A stretch of DNA of 64,000 nt from Mesorhizobium sp. (GCF_004963255.1 NZ_SUGA01000020.1:42346-106345), one strand, 5' to 3'; numbered from the stretch's first letter, positions 8,580 through 16,723 are shown. Made by a program: numbers and translations. Notes: generated by a model from the letters alone, not told the origin.

Positions 8580-9431
8580 CTAATGCTCCTGCTTGAGCGC
8601 GCTCTCGTGCCAGCGGCGCAGGATCAGATGCGACACCAGCGACAGCACCAGGAAGATCAGGATGCCGGTGAGCGAGATCAGGATCAGCGCCGCGAACAGG
8701 CGCGGCGCGTTGAGCCGGTAGCCGGCCTCGATGATGCGCGAGGCAAGCCCTGACGACTGCCCCTGCGCACCCGCGACGAATTCGGCGACCACGGCGCCGA
8801 TCAGCGACAGGCCGCCGGCGATCTTCAGCCCGCCGAGGAAATAGGGCATCGCCGCCGGCAGGCGCAGATAGCGCAATTGCTGCCAGCGCGTCGCGCCGTT
8901 GAGCTTGAACAGGTCGCGCAGATTCCGGTCAACCGAGTTCAGCCCGAGCGTGGTGTTCGACAGGATCGGGAAGAAGGCGACGATCCAGGCGCAGAGCAGC
9001 AGTTTGACCGTCTGATTGTTCACATAGATGTTGATCAGCGGGAAGATGGCCACGATCGGCGTCACCTGCAGCACGATGGCGAAGGGGAAGAACGACATCT
9101 CCACCCATTTCGACTGCGCGAACAGCACCGCCAGCCCGACGCCGCCGATGACCGCGAGCAAAAGGCTGAGGAAGGTGATCCTGAGCGTCACCAGCAGCGA
9201 GGAAAACAACAGGCCGGTGTCGCTATGCAGCGTCTGCAACACCACGCCGGGACGCGGCAGGATATATTGCGGGATCTCGTTCCAGACGCAGATGCGATCC
9301 CACAGCCAGATCGCCAGCACCATGATCGCCAGCGGCAGCACCCATTTGCCGATCCGCTCCAGACGCTCCTGGCGGACGCGGCGCGCCTCTTCGGGATCGA
9401 GCTTCAATGCAGCGTCTTCAATGGCCGTCAT
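8580..9431 (-). CDS. ABC transporter permease, SsuC/ThiX-like
   Basis: A 283-residue inner-membrane protein with about six hydrophobic segments and a BPD_transp_1 domain. The EAA-type loop that docks with the ATPase is visible at about 182-200 (DLFKLNGATRWQQLRYLRLPAAMPYF). It resembles permeases for nitrate, sulfonate, taurine and pyrimidine-precursor uptake. Its start overlaps the ATPase gene by 14 bp, so the three transporter genes are one unit. The charged N-terminal tail (about 30 residues) is cytoplasmic by inference. Confidence 0.88.
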   Translation of the reverse strand: MTAIEDAALKLDPEEARRVRQERLERIGKWVLPLAIMVLAIWLWDRICVWNEIPQYILPRPGVVLQTLHSDTGLLFSSLLVTLRITFLSLLLAVIGGVGLAVLFAQSKWVEMSFFPFAIVLQVTPIVAIFPLINIYVNNQTVKLLLCAWIVAFFPILSNTTLGLNSVDRNLRDLFKLNGATRWQQLRYLRLPAAMPYFLGGLKIAGGLSLIGAVVAEFVAGAQGQSSGLASRIIEAGYRLNAPRLFAALILISLTGILIFLVLSLVSHLILRRWHESALKQEH

Positions 9432-10239
9432 GGTGTGGTCCGGCGGTTGAGTTGATGGCGTTCACCAGCACGTCCGAGGCCTGCCGGCAGAGCGCGGCAT
9501 AGTCGGGTGAGGTCCGGAACACCTCGTCGCGCGGATAAGGCGCGCGGATGGGGAGCTCACCGAAAACGCGGCCCGGCCGCGCGGCCATCACGACGACGCG
9601 GCTGGACAGGAACACGCTCTCGAAGACGCTGTGGGTGACGAAGACGACGGTGAAACGCTCGTCCTGCCACAGCTCCAGAAGATCGTTGTTGAGCTTGAAG
9701 CGGGTGATCTCGTCGAGCGCCGCGAAGGGCTCGTCCATCAGAAGGATGCGCGGCTTGGTCACCATGGCCCGCGCGATCGACACCCGCATCTTCATGCCGC
9801 CGGAAAGCTCGCGCGGTACGGCATTTTCGAAGCCGGTGAGATGGACCCGCGCCAACATCTCCATCACCGCCGGCGCGGCCTTGGCGCGCGACACGCCCTT
9901 CAGCCTGAGCGGCAGCCAGACATTGTCGAAGACGCTCGCCCAAGGCAGCAGCGTCGGCTCCTGGAAGACGAAGCCGATGTTCGAGCGGTCGATCGAACCG
10001 CGCCAGTCGAGCTGGCCGGAGGTCGGCGTCGACAGGCCGGCGATCAGCCGGAGCGCCGTCGACTTGCCGCAGCCGGACGGGCCGAGCAGGCTGAGGAAAT
10101 CGCCCTCGCGGATCGCCAAGTCGACCTTGCTCAGCGCCGTCACGCCGTTGGAAAAGACCTTGCCGACGTCGCGCAACGAAAGCAGCATCGGGGCCTCGCC
10201 CGATGCCGCCGGGGTCTCAGCCACTTTCTCCTGGATCAT
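9418..10239 (-). CDS. ABC transporter ATP-binding protein, SsuB/TauB-like
   Basis: This 273-residue ATPase has Walker A GPSGCGKST at about 54-62, a Q-loop in FVFQEPTLLPWAS, the signature ELSGGMKMRVSIARA and Walker B ILLMDEPFAALDE. It pairs with the overlapping permease gene and the substrate-binding protein gene 15 bp upstream. The family energises uptake of small organic N- or S-compounds. The signature reads LSGGM rather than the usual LSGGQ, which is common in this subfamily. Confidence 0.9.
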   Translation of the reverse strand: MIQEKVAETPAASGEAPMLLSLRDVGKVFSNGVTALSKVDLAIREGDFLSLLGPSGCGKSTALRLIAGLSTPTSGQLDWRGSIDRSNIGFVFQEPTLLPWASVFDNVWLPLRLKGVSRAKAAPAVMEMLARVHLTGFENAVPRELSGGMKMRVSIARAMVTKPRILLMDEPFAALDEITRFKLNNDLLELWQDERFTVVFVTHSVFESVFLSSRVVVMAARPGRVFGELPIRAPYPRDEVFRTSPDYAALCRQASDVLVNAINSTAGPHHDGH

Positions 10240-10254
10240 CTCAGGCAGGCCGCC

Positions 10255-11259
10255 CTACTTCTTCAGCTCCAGCCCGACACCCTTGTTGATGAAAGCCAGT
10301 GTGTAGGCCTTCTTGATGTCGATGCCCGGCTGCGCAACCTTGGCCTTGACCATCTTGTCGTAAAAGCTCTGGATGCGCGCGTCGGTCATGGCGCCGATGC
10401 CGAGCTTTTCCGAATCGCCGGAATCGACGACGCCGAACTTCTTCAACTGCTCGATCGAGAAGGCGATCTGCTCATCCGTCATGTCCGGATTGTCCTTCTT
10501 GATCATGTCGTTGGCGGCCTTGTTGTCGCCATAGAGATAGCTGTACCAGCCCTTGGCCGAGCCATCGACGAAGCACTGAACGACCTCTGGCCGCTTGTCG
10601 ATCGTATCCTGCATCACCTCGATGGTCGTCGCATAGGTATCCCAGCCATAATCGGCGAGCAGGAACTGGTTCGGAACGAAGCCGCCCGCCTTCTGCACCG
10701 CGAAAGGCTCGGACGTGACATAGCCCTGCTGGATCGACTTCTTGTTGGCGATGAAGGGCGCCGGGTTGAAGGTGTAGGGCACGCGCTTCGCCGCATCGTA
10801 ACCGAGTTCGGTCACCATCCACTGGAAGAAGGTCTGCGCGCCCTCGTCGCCGAGGATATACTGGTCGGCGTTCTTGAGGTCTTCCCACTTGTCCAGCCCC
10901 TGCCCCGGCTGGGACATGATGACCTGCGGGTCCTTCTGAAAATCGGCGGCGACGACGCGCATCGGAATGCCCTGCTGCACCGCGTCGAAGGCCGAAAGCA
11001 GATTGCCGCCCATGTAGAAATCGATCTTGCCGGCAAGCAGCATCGGCCGGCCGCTGACCTGCGGGCCGCCCTGCATGATGGTGACGTCGAGACCGCAGGC
11101 GGCGTAGGTGCCGTCGGCAACGGCCTGGTAGTAGCCGCCATGCTCCGGCTCCGCCAGCCAGTTGGTGCCGAACGTCACCTTCTCGTTCGCGGCAGCAGCC
11201 AGCGTACCCGCCACCAGCAAGGCGATCGAGCCCGCCAGGATCTTCCCATTTCCGATCAT
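10255..11259 (-). CDS. NMT1/THI5-like ABC transporter substrate-binding protein
   Basis: A 334-residue periplasmic binding protein. I start it at the ATG at 11259 because a clear signal peptide follows (MIGNGK, then a hydrophobic stretch ending AAAANE) and an AGAGGGTGAG ribosome site precedes it; the frame extends upstream but without these features. NMT1-type features include the TFGTNWLAEPEHGGYYQAVADG segment (about 26-47) and a MGGNLLSAFDAVQQG stretch. The family binds thiamine-pyrimidine precursors, sulfonates, nitrate, riboflavin and others, so the ligand stays open. It heads the minus-strand locus. Confidence 0.88.
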   Translation of the reverse strand: MIGNGKILAGSIALLVAGTLAAAANEKVTFGTNWLAEPEHGGYYQAVADGTYAACGLDVTIMQGGPQVSGRPMLLAGKIDFYMGGNLLSAFDAVQQGIPMRVVAADFQKDPQVIMSQPGQGLDKWEDLKNADQYILGDEGAQTFFQWMVTELGYDAAKRVPYTFNPAPFIANKKSIQQGYVTSEPFAVQKAGGFVPNQFLLADYGWDTYATTIEVMQDTIDKRPEVVQCFVDGSAKGWYSYLYGDNKAANDMIKKDNPDMTDEQIAFSIEQLKKFGVVDSGDSEKLGIGAMTDARIQSFYDKMVKAKVAQPGIDIKKAYTLAFINKGVGLELKK

Positions 11260-11511
11260 AAACTCACCCTCTCTTGGCCCGGGCGCGCAGCGCGCTGGGC
11301 TCGACACCATTGATTCAAGAAGCAAGACACATGCCACCGCCTGGGCCGCCTGCTTGCGCGACAGTCATTGCCGAGACCGGACGGGTCATGCCGTACGCGA
11401 GGCATCGTGCCTATTTTTTGAACGCCTGTCCATAATCGCCCGGGAGGCATGCACCGCATCTTGAAGGTTTCATGAATCGAGCCTTAGTCTCAAGGCGCAC
11501 AGGAGAATGCC

Positions 11512-11895
11512 ATGCTGAAATACCTCGCCCCAAAGGCCATCAAGCCGCCCTTCGCCCGCTACAGCCACGGCGTTGAAATACCAGCCGGAAAACGGCTGGT
11601 GCTATGCTCCGGTCAGTTGGGCATCGGGGCAGACGACCATGTTCCCGAGGACGCCGGCGCGCAGGCTGAGCTTTGCTTCAAGAACATAGCCGCGATCCTC
11701 AGCGAAGCCGGGCTGACCTTGAACGACATTGTGCGCATCAACGCCTTCGTCACCGATCGTGCCCACCTGCAGCCCTATATGGATGTCCGCAACCGGCTCT
11801 TTTCCGATCCGGCGCCGGCCTCTACGCTGATGATCGTCTCCGGCTTCGCCCGCCCGGAATTCAAGGTCGAGGTGGAGGTTTTGGCGGCAGGCTAG
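11512..11895 (+). CDS. RidA/YjgF-family protein lacking the usual catalytic arginine
   Basis: A 127-residue YjgF/YER057c/UK114 fold protein. The family hydrolyses reactive enamine/imine intermediates. The body aligns well: CSGQLGIG, AQAELCFKNIAAILSEAGL, DIVRINAFVTD and a closing VEVEVLA. In canonical RidA an arginine that binds the substrate carboxylate sits in a P-A-R-S-type motif about 20 residues from the end. Here the corresponding segment reads PAPASTLMIV, so the arginine appears to be absent. A good AGGAGA site lies 7 bases before ATG. It is followed by the creatininase-like gene and is divergent from the transporter operon. Confidence 0.87.
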   Translation: MLKYLAPKAIKPPFARYSHGVEIPAGKRLVLCSGQLGIGADDHVPEDAGAQAELCFKNIAAILSEAGLTLNDIVRINAFVTDRAHLQPYMDVRNRLFSDPAPASTLMIVSGFARPEFKVEVEVLAAG

Positions 11896-11961
11896 CGTTG
11901 CCCGTAGCCAATAAGCGCATTACACCGACCGGTGCGGACGGCAGAGCAATCGGAGACCAAA

Positions 11962-12759
11962 TTGGCCAAAAGACGTGTGTGGTGGGGCGATTACCGGACG
12001 ACCGAATACGCCTCGATCGATGCGGAGGAGATCATCGCCGTGCTGCCGGTGGCGGCGATCGAGCAGCATGGCCCTCACCTCCCGGTCTCGACCGACACCT
12101 CGATCATGCTCGGCATGCTGGAGACGGTGATCGCGCGCCTGCCTGACGATCTCGACATCCGCATCCTGCCGGTGCAGGCGGTCGGCAAGTCGAACGAGCA
12201 CCTGCATGCGCCGGGAACGCTCACTCTGCCGGCCACGACCTTGGTCGACGCCTGGACCGAGCTTGGCCTGTCGATCGCGCGCGCCGGGGTCAGAAAGCTG
12301 ATCATCGTCAATTCGCATGGCGGCAATGAAGAGATCATGGGCATCATCTCGCGCGAATTGCGTGTGCGCGCCAAGATGCTGTCGGTGAAGACGAGCTGGC
12401 AGCGTTTCGGTCGCCCGGCGGGCATGTACACCGAGCTCGAGGATCGTCACGGCATCCATGGCGGCGATGTCGAGACCTCGCTGATGCTGCATTTCCGGCC
12501 CGACCTCGTCGACATGAGCAAGGCCGACAATTTCGTCTCCAATGTCGCCCGCGCCGAACAGGAATTCGCCCTGCTGCGCCACACCGGAACGCACGCCTTC
12601 GCCTGGATCGCCAGCGACCTCAACCCCAACGGCGTGGTCGGCGATGCCTCGATCGCCACCGCCGAGAAGGGTCGGCTAACCGCCGAGCATCAGGCAGACG
12701 GGTTCATCAATCTGGTCAGGGATGTGCGTAAGGCGAAGCTGACCGACTGGCTGTCGTAG
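11962..12759 (+). CDS. Creatininase-family amidohydrolase
   Basis: The protein has about 265 residues. Metal-binding motifs of the creatininase/FAPy-deformylase/IolN family are visible: AIEQHGPHLPVSTDT, NSHGGNEE and HGIHGGDVETS, spread through the first ~170 residues. I prefer the TTG at 11962 because CGGAGACC lies just upstream; a GTG 30 bp earlier is the alternative (275 residues). The family hydrolyses cyclic or linear amides. Creatinine itself cannot be assumed. It probably acts with the RidA-like protein and the divergent amidohydrolase/oxidase operon on one compound. Confidence 0.85.
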   Translation: MAKRRVWWGDYRTTEYASIDAEEIIAVLPVAAIEQHGPHLPVSTDTSIMLGMLETVIARLPDDLDIRILPVQAVGKSNEHLHAPGTLTLPATTLVDAWTELGLSIARAGVRKLIIVNSHGGNEEIMGIISRELRVRAKMLSVKTSWQRFGRPAGMYTELEDRHGIHGGDVETSLMLHFRPDLVDMSKADNFVSNVARAEQEFALLRHTGTHAFAWIASDLNPNGVVGDASIATAEKGRLTAEHQADGFINLVRDVRKAKLTDWLS

Positions 12760-12777
12760 CGGTGCGTCCACTGTGAT

Positions 12778-13287
12778 CTATGCTTCGATCCCCAATTCGA
12801 AGGGGACTCCTTCGAACGCATCGGCGCCGCGTCCGATCGCCTCGATCGCCGCGATCATGCGGCCGTTGCGCTGAAGCAGCATGTCGGCAACCGCGATCAG
12901 CCGTGGATTGGGCGTGGCTGTCGGCGACAGGAAGCGCAGCGTCTTCGCGAGTTCCATCTCGTCACGCTTCGGCGCCAGAGCCGCCGCGATGATATAGGCC
13001 GAAGCAGTCGAGCGGCTGACGCCGGCATAACAGTGCACGACCAGCGGCCTCACGCGATCCCAGCGATAGGCGAAATCCAGCAAGGCCCGCACATGCTCCT
13101 CGCCGGGCATCGTCATGCCTTCCTGGGCGATGGCGATGTCGTGCATGACGAGATGCAGGTGGTTTTCCGCCAGGATGGAGGCCGGGCGCGTCACTTCCGT
13201 GCCCGCGGCAAGCAGTGACAGCAAGCGCTGCGCGCCGGTCCTTGCCACGGTCTCGTCGACCTTCGACAGCGAACAGACATGGATCAT
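12778..13287 (-). CDS. Dual-specificity/tyrosine phosphatase-like protein
   Basis: A 169-residue protein with the cysteine-phosphatase signature HCYAGVSRSTAS at about 84-95, matching H-C-x5-R-S/T. A general-acid aspartate may lie in the preceding HDIAIAQEG region. It lies downstream of cobC on the same strand, 74 bp away with a REP hairpin between. Homologues annotated as tyrosine phosphatase occur beside cobalamin genes in rhizobia, but I know of no demonstrated cobalamin role. Confidence 0.8.
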   Translation of the reverse strand: MIHVCSLSKVDETVARTGAQRLLSLLAAGTEVTRPASILAENHLHLVMHDIAIAQEGMTMPGEEHVRALLDFAYRWDRVRPLVVHCYAGVSRSTASAYIIAAALAPKRDEMELAKTLRFLSPTATPNPRLIAVADMLLQRNGRMIAAIEAIGRGADAFEGVPFELGIEA

Positions 13288-13320
13288 TGCTCGGACTCCT
13301 TCGGCGCATCCTTACGCCTA

Positions 13321-13369
13321 GAGCATGATGCCGAAAAGTGTGAAGCGGTTTTCGGGCGACATCATGCTC
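13321..13369. repeat. REP-like palindrome overlapping the 3' end of cobC
   Basis: Arms GAGCATGATG-CCGAAAA and TTTTCGG-GCGAC-ATCATGCTC flank an 11-base loop containing GTGTGAAGCGG. The same loop type occurs in the hairpins at 17634 and 20114. The right arm includes the cobC stop codon and its last two to three codons. Confidence 0.8.
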
Positions 13370-14402
13370 TTTCTCTTTGATTTTGGGCCCAGGCGGCAAG
13401 CGCGCTTTCAAGGCGCTGCCATTCTGGTTCGCTGCCCGGCAGGCCGACACGCAGCACTCCAGGCCGCTCGGCAAAATGCCGGATCAGAACGCCGTGCTCT
13501 CCGAGCACCGAGAACAGGCTCGGGGCCTCGGCAAACGACAAATAGCGGAACAGGCTGGTACCGCCGGCGACCGGAACATCGAATCGGCCAAGCAGGATTT
13601 CGAGGCGACCGGCATACTGTGCCAGGCGTTGCCGCATATCGGCTTGCCATGCCGCATCCGACAAGGCGCGGATGCCATATCCGAGCGCCGGACCGGCCAC
13701 GGCCCAAGGGCCCAGTTGCGCATCCAGCCGCTCGGCCGTCAGCGCATCCGTCAGCGCGAAGCCGAGCCGAACACCCGCCAGGCCAAAAAACTTGCCGAAC
13801 GAGCGCAGCACGACAATGCCGCCCTCCCCGACATCGCCCGCCAGGCTTTGCTCGATCGGGCCGACATCCATGAAGGCTTCATCGACGACGAGCAGCCCGC
13901 CCTTGGCGCGAAGCCGAGCGCCAAGCTCGAGCAGGCGCGGCTTTTCGATCACCCGCCCGTCCGGATTGTTGGGATTGACCAGCACCGCGAGGTCCGCCTC
14001 GGCCAGCGCGTCGAAATCGCTGACTTCCGCGACCGCATGGCCAGCGATGGCCGCGGCGCGGGCATGTTCGGCATAGGTCGGGCCGAGCACCAGCGCCTTG
14101 CCGGGCCGCAGCAGAGACGCCACGCGCGGCAGCAGGATCTGCGTGCCGGGCGCTGCCGCCACATGCGCCGCCGACGGCGCGCCATAGGCCGCAGCCGCAA
14201 TTTCGGCCAGTTCGCGCAGTTGTCCTGCCTCCGGCAATCGGGTGAGGGTGGTGGCGGGCAGTTCGAAAAGCGGATAGGAGTGCGGGTTGATACCTGTCGA
14301 GAGGTCCACGAAAGGTTGTGGCGCATGAGGAAAAAGCGCGCTTGCCCGGCCAAGGCTGCCGCCATGATCAACCGCCGCGATCGCGCCGCTTAGAAGCTTC
14401 AT
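13362..14402 (-). CDS. cobC: Threonine-phosphate decarboxylase
   Basis: A 346-residue PLP enzyme of the histidinol-phosphate aminotransferase-like group. It decarboxylates L-threonine O-3-phosphate to (R)-1-amino-2-propanol O-2-phosphate, the linker to the cobalamin nucleotide loop. Features are an early DHGG, DLSTGINPHSYP near 33-44, NPNNPDGRVI, VVDEAFMDV and the PLP lysine in RSFGKFFGLAGVRLGF near 210. The ATG at 14402 overlaps the ATG of the divergent cbiB gene; a start 33 bp upstream is possible but gives an N-terminus longer than I expect for the family. The final residues come from a REP palindrome. Confidence 0.9.
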   Translation of the reverse strand: MKLLSGAIAAVDHGGSLGRASALFPHAPQPFVDLSTGINPHSYPLFELPATTLTRLPEAGQLRELAEIAAAAYGAPSAAHVAAAPGTQILLPRVASLLRPGKALVLGPTYAEHARAAAIAGHAVAEVSDFDALAEADLAVLVNPNNPDGRVIEKPRLLELGARLRAKGGLLVVDEAFMDVGPIEQSLAGDVGEGGIVVLRSFGKFFGLAGVRLGFALTDALTAERLDAQLGPWAVAGPALGYGIRALSDAAWQADMRQRLAQYAGRLEILLGRFDVPVAGGTSLFRYLSFAEAPSLFSVLGEHGVLIRHFAERPGVLRVGLPGSEPEWQRLESALAAWAQNQRERA

Positions 14403-15408
14403 GTCTGTCCTGATCGCTTTCCTGTCACTCGCCATCGAACGGGTCCTCGGCTATCCGGACTGGCTGTTCAACGCCATCGGCCATCCCGTCACCTGGATTG
14501 GCAGGCTGATATCCTTTCTCGATCGCCGGCTCAACCGCGCCACAGATTCCGACGAGATCCGTCGCCGCCAGGGCGTGCGGGCGTTGCTCATTATTTTGCT
14601 GGTGCCTGGCCTCATCGGCCTGGCGCTGCATGTCCTGCTCTGGCTGATGTTCCCGACGGGTCTGGTCATTGCCGCCATCCTCGGTTCCTCGCTGCTGTCG
14701 CAGAAAAGCCTCGCCGAGCATGTCGAGGAGGTCGCGGATGCGCTGGAGACCGGCGGGCTGACGCTTGGCCGCATCGCCGTTTCGCGCATCGTTGGCCGCG
14801 ATCCTGAAAAGTTGGACAAGGCAGGCGTCGCCCGCGCGGCGATCGAAAGCCTGGCCGAAAACTTCTCCGACGGCATCGTCGCGCCCGCCTTCTGGACCGG
14901 CGTCGGTGGTCTCGCCGGCGGCGCTGCCTACAAGGCGGCCAACACCGCCGATTCGATGATCGGCCACCGGACCCCGAAACACGAAGCCTTTGGCCGCGCG
15001 GCCGCCCGTTTCGACGATCTGGTCAACCTGCCGGCATCGCGGCTCACCGGCCTGCTCATCGTGCTGGCGGCCTTTCTGGTCCCGGGCGCCGATCCCCGCG
15101 CCGCCTGGCAGGTCATGCGGCGCGACGCCAGGAAGCACCGCTCGCCCAATGCCGGCTGGCCGGAAGCCGCGATGGCCGGCGCGCTGGGTCTCTCGCTCGC
15201 CGGACCGCGCAGCTATGGCGGCGAGGTCGTGGAGGACGCCTATATGGGCGAAGGCGGCCGCCGCGAGGCCGAAAGCACCGACATCCGCCAGGCCCTGAAA
15301 CTCTACCGCGTTGCCGACTGGCTGCTGCTCGGCCTGTTCGCTGTGCTGTCGGCGATCGTGATCTATCTGACCATTTCGATCAGCGGCTCAGATTCGATCA
15401 GCCGCTAA
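14401..15408 (+). CDS. cobD: Adenosylcobinamide-phosphate synthase
   Basis: This 335-residue membrane protein, CbiB in enterics and CobD in Pseudomonas denitrificans nomenclature, joins aminopropanol phosphate to adenosylcobyric acid. Family marks are HPVTWIGRLISFLDRRLN near 22-42, the ESLAENFSDGIVAPAFW signature near 158-174, and ADSMIGHRTPKHEAFGRAAARFDDLVNLPASRL near 183-216. Four to five hydrophobic segments are visible. It is divergent from cobC, which makes its aminopropanol substrate, and convergent with cobO. Confidence 0.93.
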   Translation: MSVLIAFLSLAIERVLGYPDWLFNAIGHPVTWIGRLISFLDRRLNRATDSDEIRRRQGVRALLIILLVPGLIGLALHVLLWLMFPTGLVIAAILGSSLLSQKSLAEHVEEVADALETGGLTLGRIAVSRIVGRDPEKLDKAGVARAAIESLAENFSDGIVAPAFWTGVGGLAGGAAYKAANTADSMIGHRTPKHEAFGRAAARFDDLVNLPASRLTGLLIVLAAFLVPGADPRAAWQVMRRDARKHRSPNAGWPEAAMAGALGLSLAGPRSYGGEVVEDAYMGEGGRREAESTDIRQALKLYRVADWLLLGLFAVLSAIVIYLTISISGSDSISR

Positions 15409-15412
15409 CGAT

Positions 15413-15552
15413 GGTGTGTTGAGATTCAGTTCAGGCCGAGTCGAAAATGGTGGTTTCCGAGAACCGGAGCGGAGCGTACCTAAAGTACGTGAGCACCGGA
15501 AGCGCAGGAAACCGCCGTTTGCAGGCCGGCCTCACCTGAATATCAGCACACC
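15413..15552 (-). repeat. Stop-abutting structured repeat, copy 1 (between cbiB and cobO)
   Basis: About 140 bp. The outer arms GGTGTGTTGA and TCAGCACACC face each other; inner arms follow (GATTCAGTTCAGGCC and GGCCTCACCTGAATATC). The core contains CCGAGAACCGGAGCGGAGCG, a GTAC..AAGTAC palindrome and GAGCACCGGAAGCGCAGGAA. The right end touches the cobO stop codon exactly; the left end is 4 bp after the cbiB stop. Other copies lie at 22956, 31153 and 32938. A terminator role for cobO, and perhaps cbiB, is inferred. Confidence 0.88.
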
Positions 15553-16176
15553 TTAGAACTCGATCCCCTGCTGCGCTTTGACCCCAGCGGAAAAATGGTG
15601 CTTCGTCAGTCCCATTTCGGTGACGAGATCGGCCGCTTCGACGAGCGGCGGCTTGGCGTTGCGGCCGGTGACGATGACATGCAGATCGTCCCGGCGCGCC
15701 TTCAGCGCCGCGACCACCTTTTCCAGGTCGAGATAATCGTAGCGCAGCGCGATGTTGAGCTCGTCGAGCACCACGAGGCTGATAGACGGGTCGGCCATCA
15801 GCTCCAGCGCCTTGGCCCAGGCGGCTTCGGCGGCGGCGATATCGCGCTTCAGATCCTGCGTCTCCCAGGTGAATCCCTCGCCCATCGCGTGCCAGACGAC
15901 GCGGTCGCCGAAGGCTGCGAAGGCGTCCTTCTCGCCGGTGTGCCATTTGCCCTTGATGAACTGGACGACGCCCACGCGCTTGCCATAGCCAAGCATCCTG
16001 AGCGCCAGGCCGAAGGCGGCGGTGGTCTTGCCCTTGCCCGGCCCAGTGTTGACGATCAGCAGTCCTTTCTCGATCGTCTTGCCGGCCACCTCAGCGTCTT
16101 GCACCGCTTTGCGCTTGGCCATCTTGGCACGATGGCGCTCGGCGTCCCCCTCGTTGATCATCTTGTCTTCGACCAT
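15553..16176 (-). CDS. cobO: Cob(I)yrinic acid a,c-diamide adenosyltransferase
   Basis: A 207-residue P-loop protein of the CobA/CobO/BtuR family that transfers the adenosyl group of ATP to the cobalt of reduced corrinoids. The P-loop NTGPGKGKTTAAFGLALR lies near 43-60, VGVVQFIKGKW near 70-80, the Walker B-like VVLDELNIALRYDYL near 134-148 and VTGRNAKPP near 168-176. A second Met five codons in is an alternative start. It lies one base downstream of cobP, so the pair is one transcription unit. Confidence 0.93.
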   Translation of the reverse strand: MVEDKMINEGDAERHRAKMAKRKAVQDAEVAGKTIEKGLLIVNTGPGKGKTTAAFGLALRMLGYGKRVGVVQFIKGKWHTGEKDAFAAFGDRVVWHAMGEGFTWETQDLKRDIAAAEAAWAKALELMADPSISLVVLDELNIALRYDYLDLEKVVAALKARRDDLHVIVTGRNAKPPLVEAADLVTEMGLTKHHFSAGVKAQQGIEF

Positions 16177-16177
16177 G

Positions 16178-16723
16178 TCATTTCACCTTGAGCGGCAGCC
16201 CCGCCACCATCATCAGCACATTGTCGGCCATCGCCGCGACCTGCTGGTTGAGCCGTCCGGCAGCATCGCGGAAACGGCGCGCCAAAGCGTTGTCGGGCAC
16301 GATGCCCAATCCGACCTCGTTGGAAACCACGAACCAAGGCCCGCGCGGCCGCGACAGCACGTCGGCCAGCCGCCGGCATTCGCCCTCGACATCATGTTCG
16401 GCCAGCATGTGATTGGTGAGCCACAGCGTCAGGCAATCGATCAGCACTGGCTGGCGATCCGGCAAGGCCTCGATCGCGCCGACCAGGTCGAGCGGCGCAT
16501 CGACGGTGAGCCAGCCTTCCCCGCGCCGCGACCGATGCAGCGCGATGCGCTCGCGCATCTCGTCGTCATAGGCCTGTGCCGTAGCGATGTAGGTCCAGGG
16601 CGACGGGTTCGCGGTCGTCAGCTTCTCGGCATAAGAGCTCTTGCCCGAGCGCGCCCCGCCCAGGACGAAGGTCAGTTTGCGATCGGAAGCTTTGTTGCCG
16701 CTCGCGGCTGTCGCGCCGGTCAT
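16178..16723 (-). CDS. cobP: Bifunctional adenosylcobinamide kinase/guanylyltransferase
   Basis: A 181-residue CobU/CobP protein. It phosphorylates adenosylcobinamide and then forms adenosylcobinamide-GDP. Motifs are the P-loop FVLGGARSGKSSYAEKL near 14-30, the TYIATAQAYDDEMRERI substrate segment near 42-58, and LIDCLTLWLTNHML near 92-105, with VVSNEVGLGIVP near 133-144. It is followed at once by cobO. No cobalamin riboswitch motif is apparent in the 130 bp upstream. Confidence 0.93.
   Translation of the reverse strand: MTGATAASGNKASDRKLTFVLGGARSGKSSYAEKLTTANPSPWTYIATAQAYDDEMRERIALHRSRRGEGWLTVDAPLDLVGAIEALPDRQPVLIDCLTLWLTNHMLAEHDVEGECRRLADVLSRPRGPWFVVSNEVGLGIVPDNALARRFRDAAGRLNQQVAAMADNVLMMVAGLPLKVK

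Noticed and set aside
11401..11420. AGGCA-TCG-TGCCT followed by six T, a terminator-like structure upstream of the RidA-like gene
   Set aside because: The stem is only 5 bp and no plus-strand gene lies upstream. A leader attenuator is possible but not supported enough to list.
15431..15946. Frame ending in a peptide encoded by repeat copy 1 and shared with a frame at 22974-23267
   Set aside because: It arises by reading through the structured repeat and, at 15553 onward, overlaps cobO in another frame; the shared tail reflects the repeat, not a protein family.
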